Assembly (NCBI GenBank): GCA_004556565.1
Contig: SFGN01000042.1
Span: 1-22,214 of the forward strand
DNA: 22,214 nucleotides
Origin: Lachnospiraceae bacterium
Lineage (GTDB): Bacteria; Bacillota_A; Clostridia; Lachnospirales; Lachnospiraceae
Reading direction: 5' to 3'
This document shows, one piece after another, positions 1 through 7,718 of the stretch. A program made the position numbers and the translations under genes. Numbering within the stretch: position 1 is the first letter of the stretch; each line of letters starts with the position of its first letter. Below the pieces are notes generated by a model. It saw only the letters and a list, made by a program, of their open reading frames with translations. It had not been told where the DNA came from and ran no database searches.

Positions 1-20
1 GAACCTCATTGCAACCACTT

Positions 21-99
21 TTGAGGTGGTACATTACATCGCGCTACAGGCGGTACATTACAAACCGCTACAAGAGGTACATTTATCCCGCTATAATCA
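21..99. mobile_element. Probable end of an IS21-type element (body lies left of the window)
   Basis: The core GGTACATT recurs at 28, 52 and 76, exactly 24 bases apart, and each copy is followed by a CGCTACA/CGCTATA block. Read on the minus strand, the segment starts TGATTATAGCGG and carries three GTACC-type sites. Several ordered transposase-binding repeats behind a terminal TG are typical of IS21-family ends. No istA or istB coding sequence is visible, so the family is inferred from the end structure alone. The outer edge is put at base 99. Confidence 0.45.
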
Positions 100-158
100 A
101 CTTTGTACTGAGAGTCTTTATTGACTGGTCTGCCGAGTGCCATATGCCGTTTCTTTAC

Positions 159-174
159 AGGTATAAGTATACCT
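159..174. promoter_or_regulatory. Perfect short palindrome AGGTATA-AG-TATACCT
   Basis: Two 7-base arms around a 2-base centre. The stretch CCTATAAATA at its right edge (172-181) recurs exactly at 1691-1700, inside the palindrome upstream of the 240-residue gene. It could be an operator or a remnant. Apart from this, the IS end and the hairpins listed below, bases 100-421 show no coding sequence I can support. Confidence 0.25.
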
Positions 175-297
175 ATAAATATTGACCATATGCAAGAGTT
201 TTATGATTTATTTTCAAATATTTACGACTTTTGGGTATAAGAGTTTGAAAAACTAAAAATAGTTAGCCTACAAAGGAGATACATTCGTAGGACACAT

Positions 298-346
298 AAA
301 AAAAGTCCACTCCCGCATTTTCTATAAAAAATGCAGAAGCAGACTT
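298..346 (-). terminator. Rho-independent-type terminator
   Basis: Inner arms GCATTTT (315-321) and AAAATGC (328-334) are nested in outer arms AAGTC (303-307) and GACTT (342-346). On the minus strand the structure runs into seven T (298-304 on the plus strand). It lies about 75 bases downstream of the 422-946 gene and would end that two-gene transcript before the IS end. Confidence 0.6.
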
Positions 347-370
347 AAAATCACAGTCAAGAGTCTAAAC

Positions 371-399
371 AGAAACGGCCATCTCAATAGAGCGTTTCT
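371..399. other. Hairpin AGAAACG / CGTTTCT
   Basis: A 7-bp stem with a 15-base loop, placed between the stop codon at 422 and the stronger terminator. There is no T run directly after it in the minus direction. It may be a processing or 3'-end stabilising structure. Confidence 0.35.
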
Positions 400-421
400 G
401 AAAATATCATTCTAGAATGCC

Positions 422-946
422 CTACTCCCAAACCTCATCAAGACCGGACTTCCAGGCAGGGAACGGCGGATTCGTCACAAGCTCATTGTAGATGGTCAGC
501 ATCTTCAAACGCATCGCACCCGCCTTATTGATAATAGAAGGAGTCAAAGAAAGAAGCAACGGAAGCTTATCAGACAAAGGAACCTCAAGGCCAAAACCAT
601 GATCCGCATCCTCAGCACTCACACCAAACTCCATCTCAATCATCCCATCCTTATCACCACCCGTCAACACCTCATACAAAACCGGACAACACTTCTCAAC
701 CTTCGGCAACTGCAACCTCTCATTCGTCATCCTGTCCCAGAACCTTCCCCAATTTACAAACAACATCCCACGCGTAGCATCAACCCTCGCAAAGTTCACA
801 ACCAGATACACACCCGGCTTAACCTTGTAAATAATCTCCACCACATCCTTCCGCACCGCATAAGTAAACTCCGGACAATCCATACTAAACGTAGCCCCAG
901 CCTTCGCCGATAACATCTTCCTCATCACAGAACAACCATTAATCAC
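422..946 (-). CDS. Hypothetical protein, second gene of a coupled pair
   Basis: I do not recognise this 174-residue protein. It has no signal peptide and no clear membrane segment, and it alternates beta-type stretches (for example VYLVVNFARV) with a Leu-rich helix near residues 122-134. The first codon is GTG at 944-946, overlapping the TGA of the upstream gene as GTGA, which points to translational coupling. An in-frame ATG at 923-925 would give 167 residues. The end is TAG. The region from about residue 75 to 90 (ERLQLPKVEKCCPVL) is encoded by a 46-bp stretch repeated exactly at 13233-13278, where no intact gene exists. It probably works with the 240-residue protein upstream, but no function can be assigned. 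Confidence 0.6.
   Translation of the reverse strand: MINGCSVMRKMLSAKAGATFSMDCPEFTYAVRKDVVEIIYKVKPGVYLVVNFARVDATRGMLFVNWGRFWDRMTNERLQLPKVEKCCPVLYEVLTGGDKDGMIEMEFGVSAEDADHGFGLEVPLSDKLPLLLSLTPSIINKAGAMRLKMLTIYNELVTNPPFPAWKSGLDEVWE
677..722. repeat. Left copy of a 46-bp perfect direct repeat
   Basis: This stretch is identical and co-oriented with 13233-13278. An additional 8-base match (CACCTCAT, 668-675) continues on the left after a single-base indel. This copy is inside the 422-946 reading frame. The two copies are about 12.5 kb apart and enclose nearly all the defence-type genes. Confidence 0.85.
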
Positions 947-1665
947 AAATCAATATCATAAACAGTCTCATCCACCTGCTCCTGGAGGTCTTCGATGTTG
1001 CATCCGAGTCTCCTGGCGTGCTTCTTCAAGGTGGATAGGTAGTTGTTATAATCCCAGGTGCCGAACGCAGAACATACCATCAAATCTGCAAGATAAGTAA
1101 GAGGAACTCTCCCAAACCTTGATCTTTGAAGATACTGCACATTGATATGCTCCATCGTCTGCATGAGATACGGATTGGCAGCATAAATAACACCCTTGAC
1201 AAATGGTTCAACAGAAGGATACTGTGTCTTGCTTCTTTCCCGCAACAAACACTCTATGTTCTCTGATAACTCACGCATAACAGGCAGCACACGCGCAGGG
1301 CACTCTTTATGCTTCAGGCACTCCCACCACGATGCCATAATGAACAGCACCTGTGGCCAGGAAAATTCCATTCCCACCTCGAACCGATCCTGCTCTTCCT
1401 CAAAAAGATCCAGCATCCCATCACTCCATCCCATGACAGGCTTTCCATCCAATTTCACAAGTCTGTCACCCATAAAAGTATGACGGACAGTATAGCAGAA
1501 ATACGAGAAAACTCCAATATAAGAGCACTCAACTGCACGCGACATACCAGGTTCAACGCATTCCCAGCAATCGCTGATCAATTCATAAAGTTCATGGAAT
1601 GTATCCCTGTCTCCCCATATCTGCATTCCAAGCTTATGCTTGGTATTCAAGAAAGTAAATTTCAT
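943..1665 (-). CDS. DUF6904-like protein
   Basis: The protein has 240 residues and starts with ATG at 1663-1665; no Shine-Dalgarno site is visible, as is common in Bacteroidetes. The N-terminus (GMQIWGDRDTFHELYELI, residues 13-30) and the central FSWPQVLFIMASW block resemble what I remember of the DUF6904 family, which has no established biochemical role. There is no signal peptide or membrane helix. Its TGA overlaps the GTG of the 174-residue gene by four bases, so the two are probably translated together. A short perfect palindrome lies 25 bases upstream of the start. The DUF6904 call is from memory of the family and needs a profile search. Confidence 0.55.
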   Translation of the reverse strand: MKFTFLNTKHKLGMQIWGDRDTFHELYELISDCWECVEPGMSRAVECSYIGVFSYFCYTVRHTFMGDRLVKLDGKPVMGWSDGMLDLFEEEQDRFEVGMEFSWPQVLFIMASWWECLKHKECPARVLPVMRELSENIECLLRERSKTQYPSVEPFVKGVIYAANPYLMQTMEHINVQYLQRSRFGRVPLTYLADLMVCSAFGTWDYNNYLSTLKKHARRLGCNIEDLQEQVDETVYDIDL

Positions 1666-1689
1666 ACGTAAATAAATTCGTTATAATGT

Positions 1690-1703
1690 GCCTATAAATA
1701 GGC
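1690..1703. promoter_or_regulatory. Operator-like palindrome GCCTATAAATAGGC
   Basis: A perfect inverted repeat 25 bases upstream of the ATG at 1665, in the 190-base gap that otherwise holds nothing recognisable. Position and symmetry fit a repressor site or a short leader hairpin. Its CCTATAAATA core also occurs at 172-181. Confidence 0.35.
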
Positions 1704-1855
1704 GTTTAACATTCTATTTCAGACTTTGGACAAACCAGCGCCACAACCACTCATTCTAAATCAGGATGTCAATGAACTAACTTTATTTTGAAAAAATTAA
1801 CGCATCAGTAGTAATATTGAATAATTCGATCCTTCCACGCATTGGCCTCATCCTC

Positions 1856-2704
1856 TTAAACAAAATCCGCCGTAATATCAATAATCTCCAGAAGCCGACG
1901 TCCGCCAAGTTTGTAAATCTTTTGGATTTCCTCTTGATTCCCGGCATCGACTTCCATTGCATGAAAAGTCGGATTTGCAAGATTTTCATCCCAGAAGATG
2001 ATAATCTTGTCATTTTTTCTATCCTTGAAATAGAGACGGTTTGAAGTTTTGTTGGCAGAGACAGCCCGCTTAAGGAATTCAGTGAGTTGTTCTTCGGGAT
2101 ATGTCAATGCTGAAATGGGAGATCCGCCCTTGCCGGTTTTCACCGTACGACCATGCTTCTTATAATTGCTATCCAGCACCCGCTGCGGAATCCTGTTCTC
2201 TACAAACCACAAGTAAACTTCTTTAGAATCGCAGCGCAAAACATTAAGCCTCAGACATTTACCATCTGAATCATAGACAACAGGAGGGCTATCCGGCTGC
2301 GCCAAGGCATCCTTGTTAATCAGCACTTTGCCAGACACTTTACCCTCAACAAAAGCATTGACCAGACCACTGTCAACAGCAACACCGTTGATGGTCAGCG
2401 GTATATTGCCAATCCCCTTTTGCTGTATACTATCCGCATCATTGAAAAAAACAAGCAAATTCGACATCTGCGGCATTCCCTCATCCGAAGATTTGAGCAA
2501 CTTCTTGAGATATTTCTCATCATAAAACATCTCATAATCTTCCCCTTCAACCAATTTCATACTCTGCACAATCCGCTTCAAGATTGAAATAGTCTCCTCA
2601 TTATCAATCCGTCCAACTTGTTTAAGATAAGCGGCATCAGGATCCGCATCCTCATCCCCAACACTTGGTATCAGCAAAAACAATCTATTCATATCCCATC
2701 TCAA
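1856..2704 (-). CDS. Unrecognised third component of the DUF262/AAA operon
   Basis: This frame codes for up to 282 residues from a TTG at 2702-2704, which overlaps the TGA of the upstream ATPase gene. An ATG four codons later (2690-2692) gives 278 residues beginning MNRLFLLIPSVGDED and is the more natural start. I do not recognise the family. The N-terminal part reads like a compact alpha/beta domain (RLFLLIPSV, then acidic residues). The middle has beta-type stretches (LNVLRCDSKEVYLWFVEN). The C-terminal third is charged and ends in a hydrophobic strand (LLEIIDITADFV). No nuclease, protease or membrane motif is evident. Tight linkage to the ATPase suggests it is an effector or ATPase partner; this is inference from position only. 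Confidence 0.7.
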   Translation of the reverse strand: MRWDMNRLFLLIPSVGDEDADPDAAYLKQVGRIDNEETISILKRIVQSMKLVEGEDYEMFYDEKYLKKLLKSSDEGMPQMSNLLVFFNDADSIQQKGIGNIPLTINGVAVDSGLVNAFVEGKVSGKVLINKDALAQPDSPPVVYDSDGKCLRLNVLRCDSKEVYLWFVENRIPQRVLDSNYKKHGRTVKTGKGGSPISALTYPEEQLTEFLKRAVSANKTSNRLYFKDRKNDKIIIFWDENLANPTFHAMEVDAGNQEEIQKIYKLGGRRLLEIIDITADFV

Positions 2705-3819
2705 AAATCAAACAGCACTTCCAAATCAGCTTTCATCTGATCAAAAAAACCGACCGGAGCATTCCGGATTCGGCCATTTGAGCCAATCTCGACTTTAACA
2801 GGCCGCGAGTTCAGGATTTCGTCCCGCTCAAAGTAATAGACAGACAAGAGATTACGGTCAGCCGAACATTCTTTCCAGTTTACCAATGCCCCGTTGACTA
2901 TATGATCACTATGAGTCTCAAGAATAATCTGAACACCATTCATTCCCGCTATCGAAAGGAGCTTCATCAACGCTGCCTGTCCAGAAGGATGAATATGGGC
3001 CTCAGGATTCTCAATCAGCAGGAGCGATCCAGGGCGGGCCGACAGGACAGCAACTACAACAGAAAGCACATATGATATGCCAAAGCCGGTGTTGATGGCA
3101 CTGTGATATGTCGTAACCTTACCGGGAATTTCATAGCCGTAATTCAATTCATACAGAGAGCTGCTCTGGTTAATCTGCAACTTCACCCCATCTGAAATCT
3201 CTCCCATCCAAAGTTCAGTCTGACGTTTCAGGCTCAAATCCTTGGAATCTTGATATGCCAACGCGGGAATTGTGATGATCTCGCTTCCGAAAACACTCAA
3301 GAAATATGCGACATACTCTCCCCTACCAAGTTTCTTTGACAATTGTCTGTGCTTGTCAACCACACCGGTATTTGACTGATAAATGGACTGCGGTCCCATT
3401 CTGAATGCGCTCAGATACTGGAAGTTGTCGTTAAATAGAGGGATTCGCTCCAATCGCTCGGCAGCCTCACCTAAATCCTCCCCAACATATTCCATCTCAT
3501 TTTCATTTCCTACAGGATACTGATAAGCAAATTCAAGATTATCTTCATCAGTAATCATGCCCAGTTTCAACAAGTTTCCGTCGTTTGCAACACTCCTATT
3601 GACAAGGCTGGCTGAGCCTACTGAAAAGAAAGAATCCCCATCCAGAAAAAGCGTTCTCATCGAAGGTCTTTTCTGAAACGATTCCCGTAGGATAAGCATA
3701 GACTGGAAGACAGAGGACTTACCCATACCGTTAATTCCAGTAAGGATTGTCAAGCCGCCCAGTTCCAGGCTAGTATCAGCGTGATTCTTGAAATTGTGAA
3801 TATTATAACGCTTTATCAT
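2701..3819 (-). CDS. AAA ATPase of the DUF3696 type (SMC/OLD-like)
   Basis: A 372-residue ABC/SMC-type ATPase. Visible motifs are Walker A GINGMGKSS (28-36), a signature-like stretch NTGFGISYVLS (243-253), Walker B with an embedded catalytic acidic residue LLLIENPEAHIHP (266-278), and the histidine switch ETHSDH (301-306). A C-terminal IRNAPVGFFDQ (351-361) is what I expect of DUF3696. There is no TOPRIM or HNH domain, so any nuclease must come from a partner. ATG is at 3817-3819, three bases after the DUF262 stop, and the TGA overlaps the next start. Such ATPases usually serve as sensors or regulators in defence systems; that role is family knowledge, not shown here. Confidence 0.85.
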   Translation of the reverse strand: MIKRYNIHNFKNHADTSLELGGLTILTGINGMGKSSVFQSMLILRESFQKRPSMRTLFLDGDSFFSVGSASLVNRSVANDGNLLKLGMITDEDNLEFAYQYPVGNENEMEYVGEDLGEAAERLERIPLFNDNFQYLSAFRMGPQSIYQSNTGVVDKHRQLSKKLGRGEYVAYFLSVFGSEIITIPALAYQDSKDLSLKRQTELWMGEISDGVKLQINQSSSLYELNYGYEIPGKVTTYHSAINTGFGISYVLSVVVAVLSARPGSLLLIENPEAHIHPSGQAALMKLLSIAGMNGVQIILETHSDHIVNGALVNWKECSADRNLLSVYYFERDEILNSRPVKVEIGSNGRIRNAPVGFFDQMKADLEVLFDF

Positions 3820-3822
3820 ACA

Positions 3823-4926
3823 TTATCCATTTAACACATCCATCACCAGTTTCTCCATTGCCATAAACCTGTAATTTACCGATCTTGAACTATTGGTGCC
3901 ATTACTCAAATTCTTCCTGAGAGCCTCATCTTCAAACATCTCGGCATATTTCTCCACATAAACAGATTTCCGATTCAGCAGCTCAAGTCTTTCACTTTCA
4001 GATAATTGGGACACCGACCACATCATTGCCTCGAAGAGTGACAGCGATATAGGATTGGACTTTATATTAGCATTTCTACGCTCGGTATCAGTAAGCGGCT
4101 GCCTGAATGTATCCGCGCCAAGCAGTGACTTGCACAGGGAGAGAGAATTCAAAAAAGCATTCTCCACATTCTCCCATTCCTCCTCGCTGGTAAACTCATT
4201 CATCTTTTCAAGAGCCTTGCCGATGAAGACGTCCATATTATTACCGGGATATGCTTTAAATCCCAAAATATAGAATGCAAAGAATCTTGAGACAAAATCA
4301 TAGTGAAGCAAGCGCTTCTTGGAAACCTTTCCGTCAGTAGCATTCTCGAAGGAAGGACTTTCCGCAAGCCTTTTGACCAAATCCATTGAAGGTCCATGAA
4401 ACAGAGCGTTACGGATTTCAGCTGGCGTAAGTTTCGTCCCTTCCGAATTGATACGTTGGAAAATAATATACTTGGCCTCAGCGGAAGAAGCTCCGGAGAT
4501 AATATTCAAAGTAACCGAACGCATGGACATCTCCAACTGCTCAAAATAAGAAAAATCCTCGTAAAATCTCCCATTATGCGTCTTATCCAGAAATTGCAAG
4601 CCAGTCAATTTAAGGCTTTCTTCCACCATGAATGAGTTGATTGAGCTGAGCCTCTGAAGCCCGTCAATAACTACCCATTTCTCCTTTTCAGCATCAATGA
4701 AGAAATAAAAACTCGGGAGAGGAAGCCCCAAAATCAATGATTCAATCAACCTGCTCTTCTTGGCTGCGCCCCAAAGGTCCCCGTGACGCTGAAAATCAGG
4801 CTGCAAATCTATCATCCCATTCCTCAACATATCCGTCAGCTGTCCGACAGTTGTATTTTTTACCTCCACCTTCAGCGAAGACGGATCGAAAGGCTTGTCT
4901 ATAGGAGTATTAATCAATGTTGCCAT
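3823..4926 (-). CDS. DUF262 family protein (ParB/GmrS-like)
   Basis: First gene of the three-gene operon, 367 residues. The DUF262 pattern is clear: LQPDFQR (41-47), KSRLIESLILGLPLP (57-71) and DGLQRLSSI (88-96), the last being the DGxQR nucleotide-handling motif. A helical C-terminal half follows. DUF262 domains occur in GmrS-type modification-dependent restriction enzymes and SspE, where they use nucleotide hydrolysis to control or perform DNA cleavage. The C-terminal HNH (DUF1524) domain found in many relatives is not evident, so the length fits a stand-alone DUF262 protein. ATG at 4924-4926 has a -7-like box just upstream. The frame is intact and three bases separate it from the ATPase gene. 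Confidence 0.85.
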   Translation of the reverse strand: MATLINTPIDKPFDPSSLKVEVKNTTVGQLTDMLRNGMIDLQPDFQRHGDLWGAAKKSRLIESLILGLPLPSFYFFIDAEKEKWVVIDGLQRLSSINSFMVEESLKLTGLQFLDKTHNGRFYEDFSYFEQLEMSMRSVTLNIISGASSAEAKYIIFQRINSEGTKLTPAEIRNALFHGPSMDLVKRLAESPSFENATDGKVSKKRLLHYDFVSRFFAFYILGFKAYPGNNMDVFIGKALEKMNEFTSEEEWENVENAFLNSLSLCKSLLGADTFRQPLTDTERRNANIKSNPISLSLFEAMMWSVSQLSESERLELLNRKSVYVEKYAEMFEDEALRKNLSNGTNSSRSVNYRFMAMEKLVMDVLNG

Positions 4927-4947
4927 ACATATTCATACTAACTCCTA

Positions 4948-4955
4948 CAAAAGTA
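4948..4955 (-). promoter_or_regulatory. Putative Bacteroidetes -7 box for the DUF262 operon
   Basis: On the minus strand this reads TACTTTTG, matching TAnnTTTG, about 21 bases upstream of the ATG at 4926. I see no good -33 TTTG at the usual distance, so the assignment rests on the -7 box and its position. Confidence 0.4.
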
Positions 4956-4974
4956 ACAAATCTCTCCCACATTT

Positions 4975-5402
4975 TTACATTCTTCGAAATTTATTGCGAT
5001 GGATATTTTCTTTATCAGGTGCAGCGTGACTGCCGTGGACATAGCGGTTTCGAAGAGCTGGACCGTTGGTATATTTTGAGTTGTACATATAATAATCAAA
5101 ATAGTTTCGCTCTTCGTCAGAAAGAAGATGATTGTCCTTAACAACCTCTATTGAGAGAATAATACCGAAAAGAGTTGGAATTGTGAACATTGGTCACTCT
5201 GACATTATCTGAAGACAGCATCAGAAATTCTTCATCGACAGAACCGGTCTTGGCATAAAGATCATAACGGTGTGCAATTGCGTCAATTTCCGGAGCGATG
5301 GTTCTGCATTTAGTCAACCAATCCGCCGAATCATTGTAAACGCAATCTATTGCTGAGTGTCAGATAAATTTCGTACTTTTGCCATGAGTTAATTTTACTC
5401 AT
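4975..5402 (-). pseudogene. HEPN-domain (DUF4209-like) pseudogene, deleted and frameshifted
   Basis: The start ATG at 5400-5402 is preceded by GGAGG and opens a frame reading MSKINSWQKYEIYLTL. The frame is lost near 5360. A second frame then reads AIDCVYNDSADWLTK and EIDAIAHRYDLYAKTG down to about 5190. A third frame carries IPTLFGIILSIEVVKD and finally GPALRNRYVHGSH, containing the HEPN signature R-x4-H. So at least two frame changes lie within about 430 bases, and the joined product of about 140 residues is far shorter than the several hundred residues I expect of DUF4209-like proteins. The simplest reading is a large internal deletion plus point indels. The family call rests on the LRNRYVHG C-terminal pattern. 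Confidence 0.6.
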
Positions 5403-5404
5403 TT

Positions 5405-5438
5405 CCTCCGAAGTTCACTTTTCCACGGTGTTCGGAGG
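5405..5438 (-). promoter_or_regulatory. Leader hairpin covering the ribosome binding site
   Basis: The arms CCTCCGAA and TTCGGAGG pair over 8 bp with an 18-base loop (5413-5430). On the minus-strand mRNA the 3' arm contains GGAGG two bases before the ATG at 5402, so the stem would hide the Shine-Dalgarno site. The same stem read on the plus strand is followed by a T-rich run (5441-5450) and could equally be a plus-strand terminator. Confidence 0.5.
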
Positions 5439-5456
5439 AATTTTTATTTTCTCTTA

Positions 5457-5487
5457 CTAAGATACAAAGTATTTATCATATTGACAA
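5457..5487 (-). promoter_or_regulatory. Putative promoter of the HEPN pseudogene
   Basis: On the minus strand TTG (5485-5487), 20 bases, then TATCTTAG (5457-5464), close to the Bacteroidetes TTTG-N19-21-TAnnTTTG form. The inferred transcript would begin near 5450 and run straight into the RBS-masking hairpin. The rest of 5488-5603 holds only two CTACCCCCT copies 44 bases apart and no gene I can support. Confidence 0.45.
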
Positions 5488-5603
5488 TCAATTTGTTATA
5501 TTTTTAAGTCAATTTCACAACTACCCCCTAGGTTATCCATTGTTTCTTTTGATGCGTCCATAAACTACCCCCTCATAATATCATCACCGGCAAAATCAAA
5601 CTC

Positions 5604-7706
5604 TCATTTCTTTAGTCCCGGATTCCGCTTATAAAAGTCTGCCAAAGTCTGTATGGCATCGTCGTTTATAGGATTCTCCTTAACCAGCGTCTCAAAAATA
5701 ATCTTTGCATAAGCCTTAAGCCCCAGAAATTCATCCATAAAGCCTACTCCAAATGCCTCATATAAATTACATTTGGTTCTTATAAAGCAGTTATAACGCC
5801 AAGCCTCAGCGAACAGATTAGGCTTTTGGTTTCTCACTTTCTCCATCTCTGCAAGTCTGTAGAGTAATAGCACATGCCATTTCCTTTGAAGATACAATTC
5901 ACACAAATCTCGCTCTTTCTTATCTGTCATCTTGATGTACCCAAAATACTGTTCCAAAGACTTTTTCATCTCATCCTCAAAGTATTTCGTGTATTCACAT
6001 TCATAGGATCTATCATACGCATACTCTGTATCCCAGAACCAGTGCTGGATAAGCACCAGCATCAGCATACATTTTTCAGTAGGATGAGTCACAGCATCAC
6101 AATAACTTTTAATAATGTCCGATACTTTATGGCTCTTTTTATTAGCCACAATGCGACTTCTGCCTTTCTCTAATGTTAAATGCAAAAGCGCCAGCAATGC
6201 CAAGGCTGTTGGTATGGGTTGATTTTGTACAATTACCGAATCTAATGTTTTGGGGATGTCTATATCTTCGTCTTCTATACAGATAGCAGATAGCAACCAA
6301 AGCAGATGCCCGCTATGCAATTTGAATATATCCGGGTCATTGATCATTGCCATAAGCGTTCTTTGCAATCTTTGCGGACTACCTCCCTTTGCATGTTTTA
6401 ACGCCATCAGCAAGGTTGTTTGCTCCTCATCTGACACGCTTGGTTCTTTCAGTCTTTGAGCTATATAAGCTGTTATCTCCTGATACTCAACTACATCTCT
6501 CGACATCAGTTTTTTCTGCAAAGCATCGCACGCTTCACCATAGTCCGAGCTCCGTCGTCGTATGGCGCGCATAATCTCAACACATCCCATTTGAGGCGGA
6601 ATACCCACATCCGGCTTTTCACCATAAAAACTTTCTATTTCACCGACAGTTTCCATTTTTGCACCATATAAGGGTGAGCGGGCTGGTAATCTGAGTGCAG
6701 TAAGGCACAATACATTGTTGCAAATGAAATTGAACATCTGTAACATATTGTCATATACATTCTTAATAATCTGTATGTCCAGTGCATCTAACTCTTTGTT
6801 GATATCAGTCACATCACTGTCTTCATCCAGATGGGCACAAGCATGGTCACGAACCTTCCGATATTTTTTAATGGTAGGTTCAACCTTATATATTGCCTCG
6901 AACTTATCAAAAGCTCCTTCCAACATCGTCTTATTGTCAGTCTTCGAAATAAGTTGAAGGAATAACTTGTCAAAACCTTCTTCGTACTGAACAGCCTTAT
7001 TATTGATGTCCGTTCTCGTAATCAAGTTGTCGTGATAGTTATACACCATACAGACATATAACCGCTTGAATATTCTTTCAGCGTTCTTCTCTTTATAGGT
7101 TTGTTTATAGAGCTGGGCCGCCATATCCACCATCAGTTCAATACTTTTTAGGTATTGGCCTTTCACCTGCGGCTCGGTGCAACTCATAAGCCCGCCTTTA
7201 TTGATTCCGAAGGTGTCTAATGCTCCGCAAGTAAGGTATGCCTGATCATCTGAATTCAAGACTTCTAGAGTTTCTTTTGCCGTTCTGAGGTCCTCATCAC
7301 AGAAACCTTTCGTGACAACTTCGATGCCCTCTATTAGAGACTGTACTCTTATGATAGCATCAATCAGACAAACAGTGTTAGCATAATCAATAAATCTGAA
7401 TACTTCAACGCTGGCAAATAAATCCACCTTCCCATTAGGCGTCTGGAAATGAGCGCCCAACTTATCCCTAACCTGACGCAGACCTTGGTTATACTGATTT
7501 TTCACAGCCTCTGCTTGCGGATAGTTAGTATCCGTTTTTGGTATGCTGTGGCTCCACATCTTCGTGATGTCATCCACGCGCATCATCACGTAGACACCAA
7601 GAATCCTACTACAAAAGTCATCTGCAACCTTCAAATCTATCAGTTGCTTCATCATCTGTAGCTCATTCAAGCACAGGTGTATTTTGTCAATTGCCTTCTG
7701 GTTCAT
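5604..7706 (-). CDS. Large protein with two HEPN-like R-x5-H motifs, partner of the KAP NTPase
   Basis: An intact 700-residue, mostly helical protein. Two similar blocks stand out: RQVRDKLGAHF (77-87) and RKVRDHACAHL (283-293). Each fits the HEPN RNase motif R-x4-6-H with a polar residue after the arginine, and the repeated VRDxxxAH core suggests two related domains of about 200 residues each. The C-terminal half (from about 380) is helical and repeat-like (ALKHAKGG, LHSGHLLWLLSAI, ALALLALLHL), possibly a TPR/HEAT-type scaffold. There is no signal peptide. It starts 12 bases after the KAP gene and is the last gene of that transcript. HEPN proteins often act as toxic RNases in abortive defence; this member I do not recognise as a named family. 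Confidence 0.75.
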   Translation of the reverse strand: MNQKAIDKIHLCLNELQMMKQLIDLKVADDFCSRILGVYVMMRVDDITKMWSHSIPKTDTNYPQAEAVKNQYNQGLRQVRDKLGAHFQTPNGKVDLFASVEVFRFIDYANTVCLIDAIIRVQSLIEGIEVVTKGFCDEDLRTAKETLEVLNSDDQAYLTCGALDTFGINKGGLMSCTEPQVKGQYLKSIELMVDMAAQLYKQTYKEKNAERIFKRLYVCMVYNYHDNLITRTDINNKAVQYEEGFDKLFLQLISKTDNKTMLEGAFDKFEAIYKVEPTIKKYRKVRDHACAHLDEDSDVTDINKELDALDIQIIKNVYDNMLQMFNFICNNVLCLTALRLPARSPLYGAKMETVGEIESFYGEKPDVGIPPQMGCVEIMRAIRRRSSDYGEACDALQKKLMSRDVVEYQEITAYIAQRLKEPSVSDEEQTTLLMALKHAKGGSPQRLQRTLMAMINDPDIFKLHSGHLLWLLSAICIEDEDIDIPKTLDSVIVQNQPIPTALALLALLHLTLEKGRSRIVANKKSHKVSDIIKSYCDAVTHPTEKCMLMLVLIQHWFWDTEYAYDRSYECEYTKYFEDEMKKSLEQYFGYIKMTDKKERDLCELYLQRKWHVLLLYRLAEMEKVRNQKPNLFAEAWRYNCFIRTKCNLYEAFGVGFMDEFLGLKAYAKIIFETLVKENPINDDAIQTLADFYKRNPGLKK

Positions 7707-7718
7707 AAGCTATTCTCT

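Noticed and set aside
1783..2013. Overlapping 76-codon frame within the third gene of the DUF262 operon
   Set aside because: It is an out-of-frame shadow of the 1856-2704 gene.
2701..3819. Septu or Gabija-type classification of the ATPase operon
   Set aside because: No HNH partner (PtuB), no UvrD-like helicase and no TOPRIM domain is present, so neither system fits.
5350..5450. Plus-strand promoter (TTG-N21-TACTTTTG) followed by a hairpin and T-rich run, as a possible small RNA
   Set aside because: The boxes fall inside the minus-strand coding remnant, and the hairpin fits better as a minus-strand leader. It stays possible but has weaker support.
5500..5561. Minus-strand frame of about 20 codons (MDASKETMDNLGG)
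   Set aside because: Very short, no ribosome site and no resemblance to anything known; its GGGGGTAG surroundings are part of a small direct repeat.
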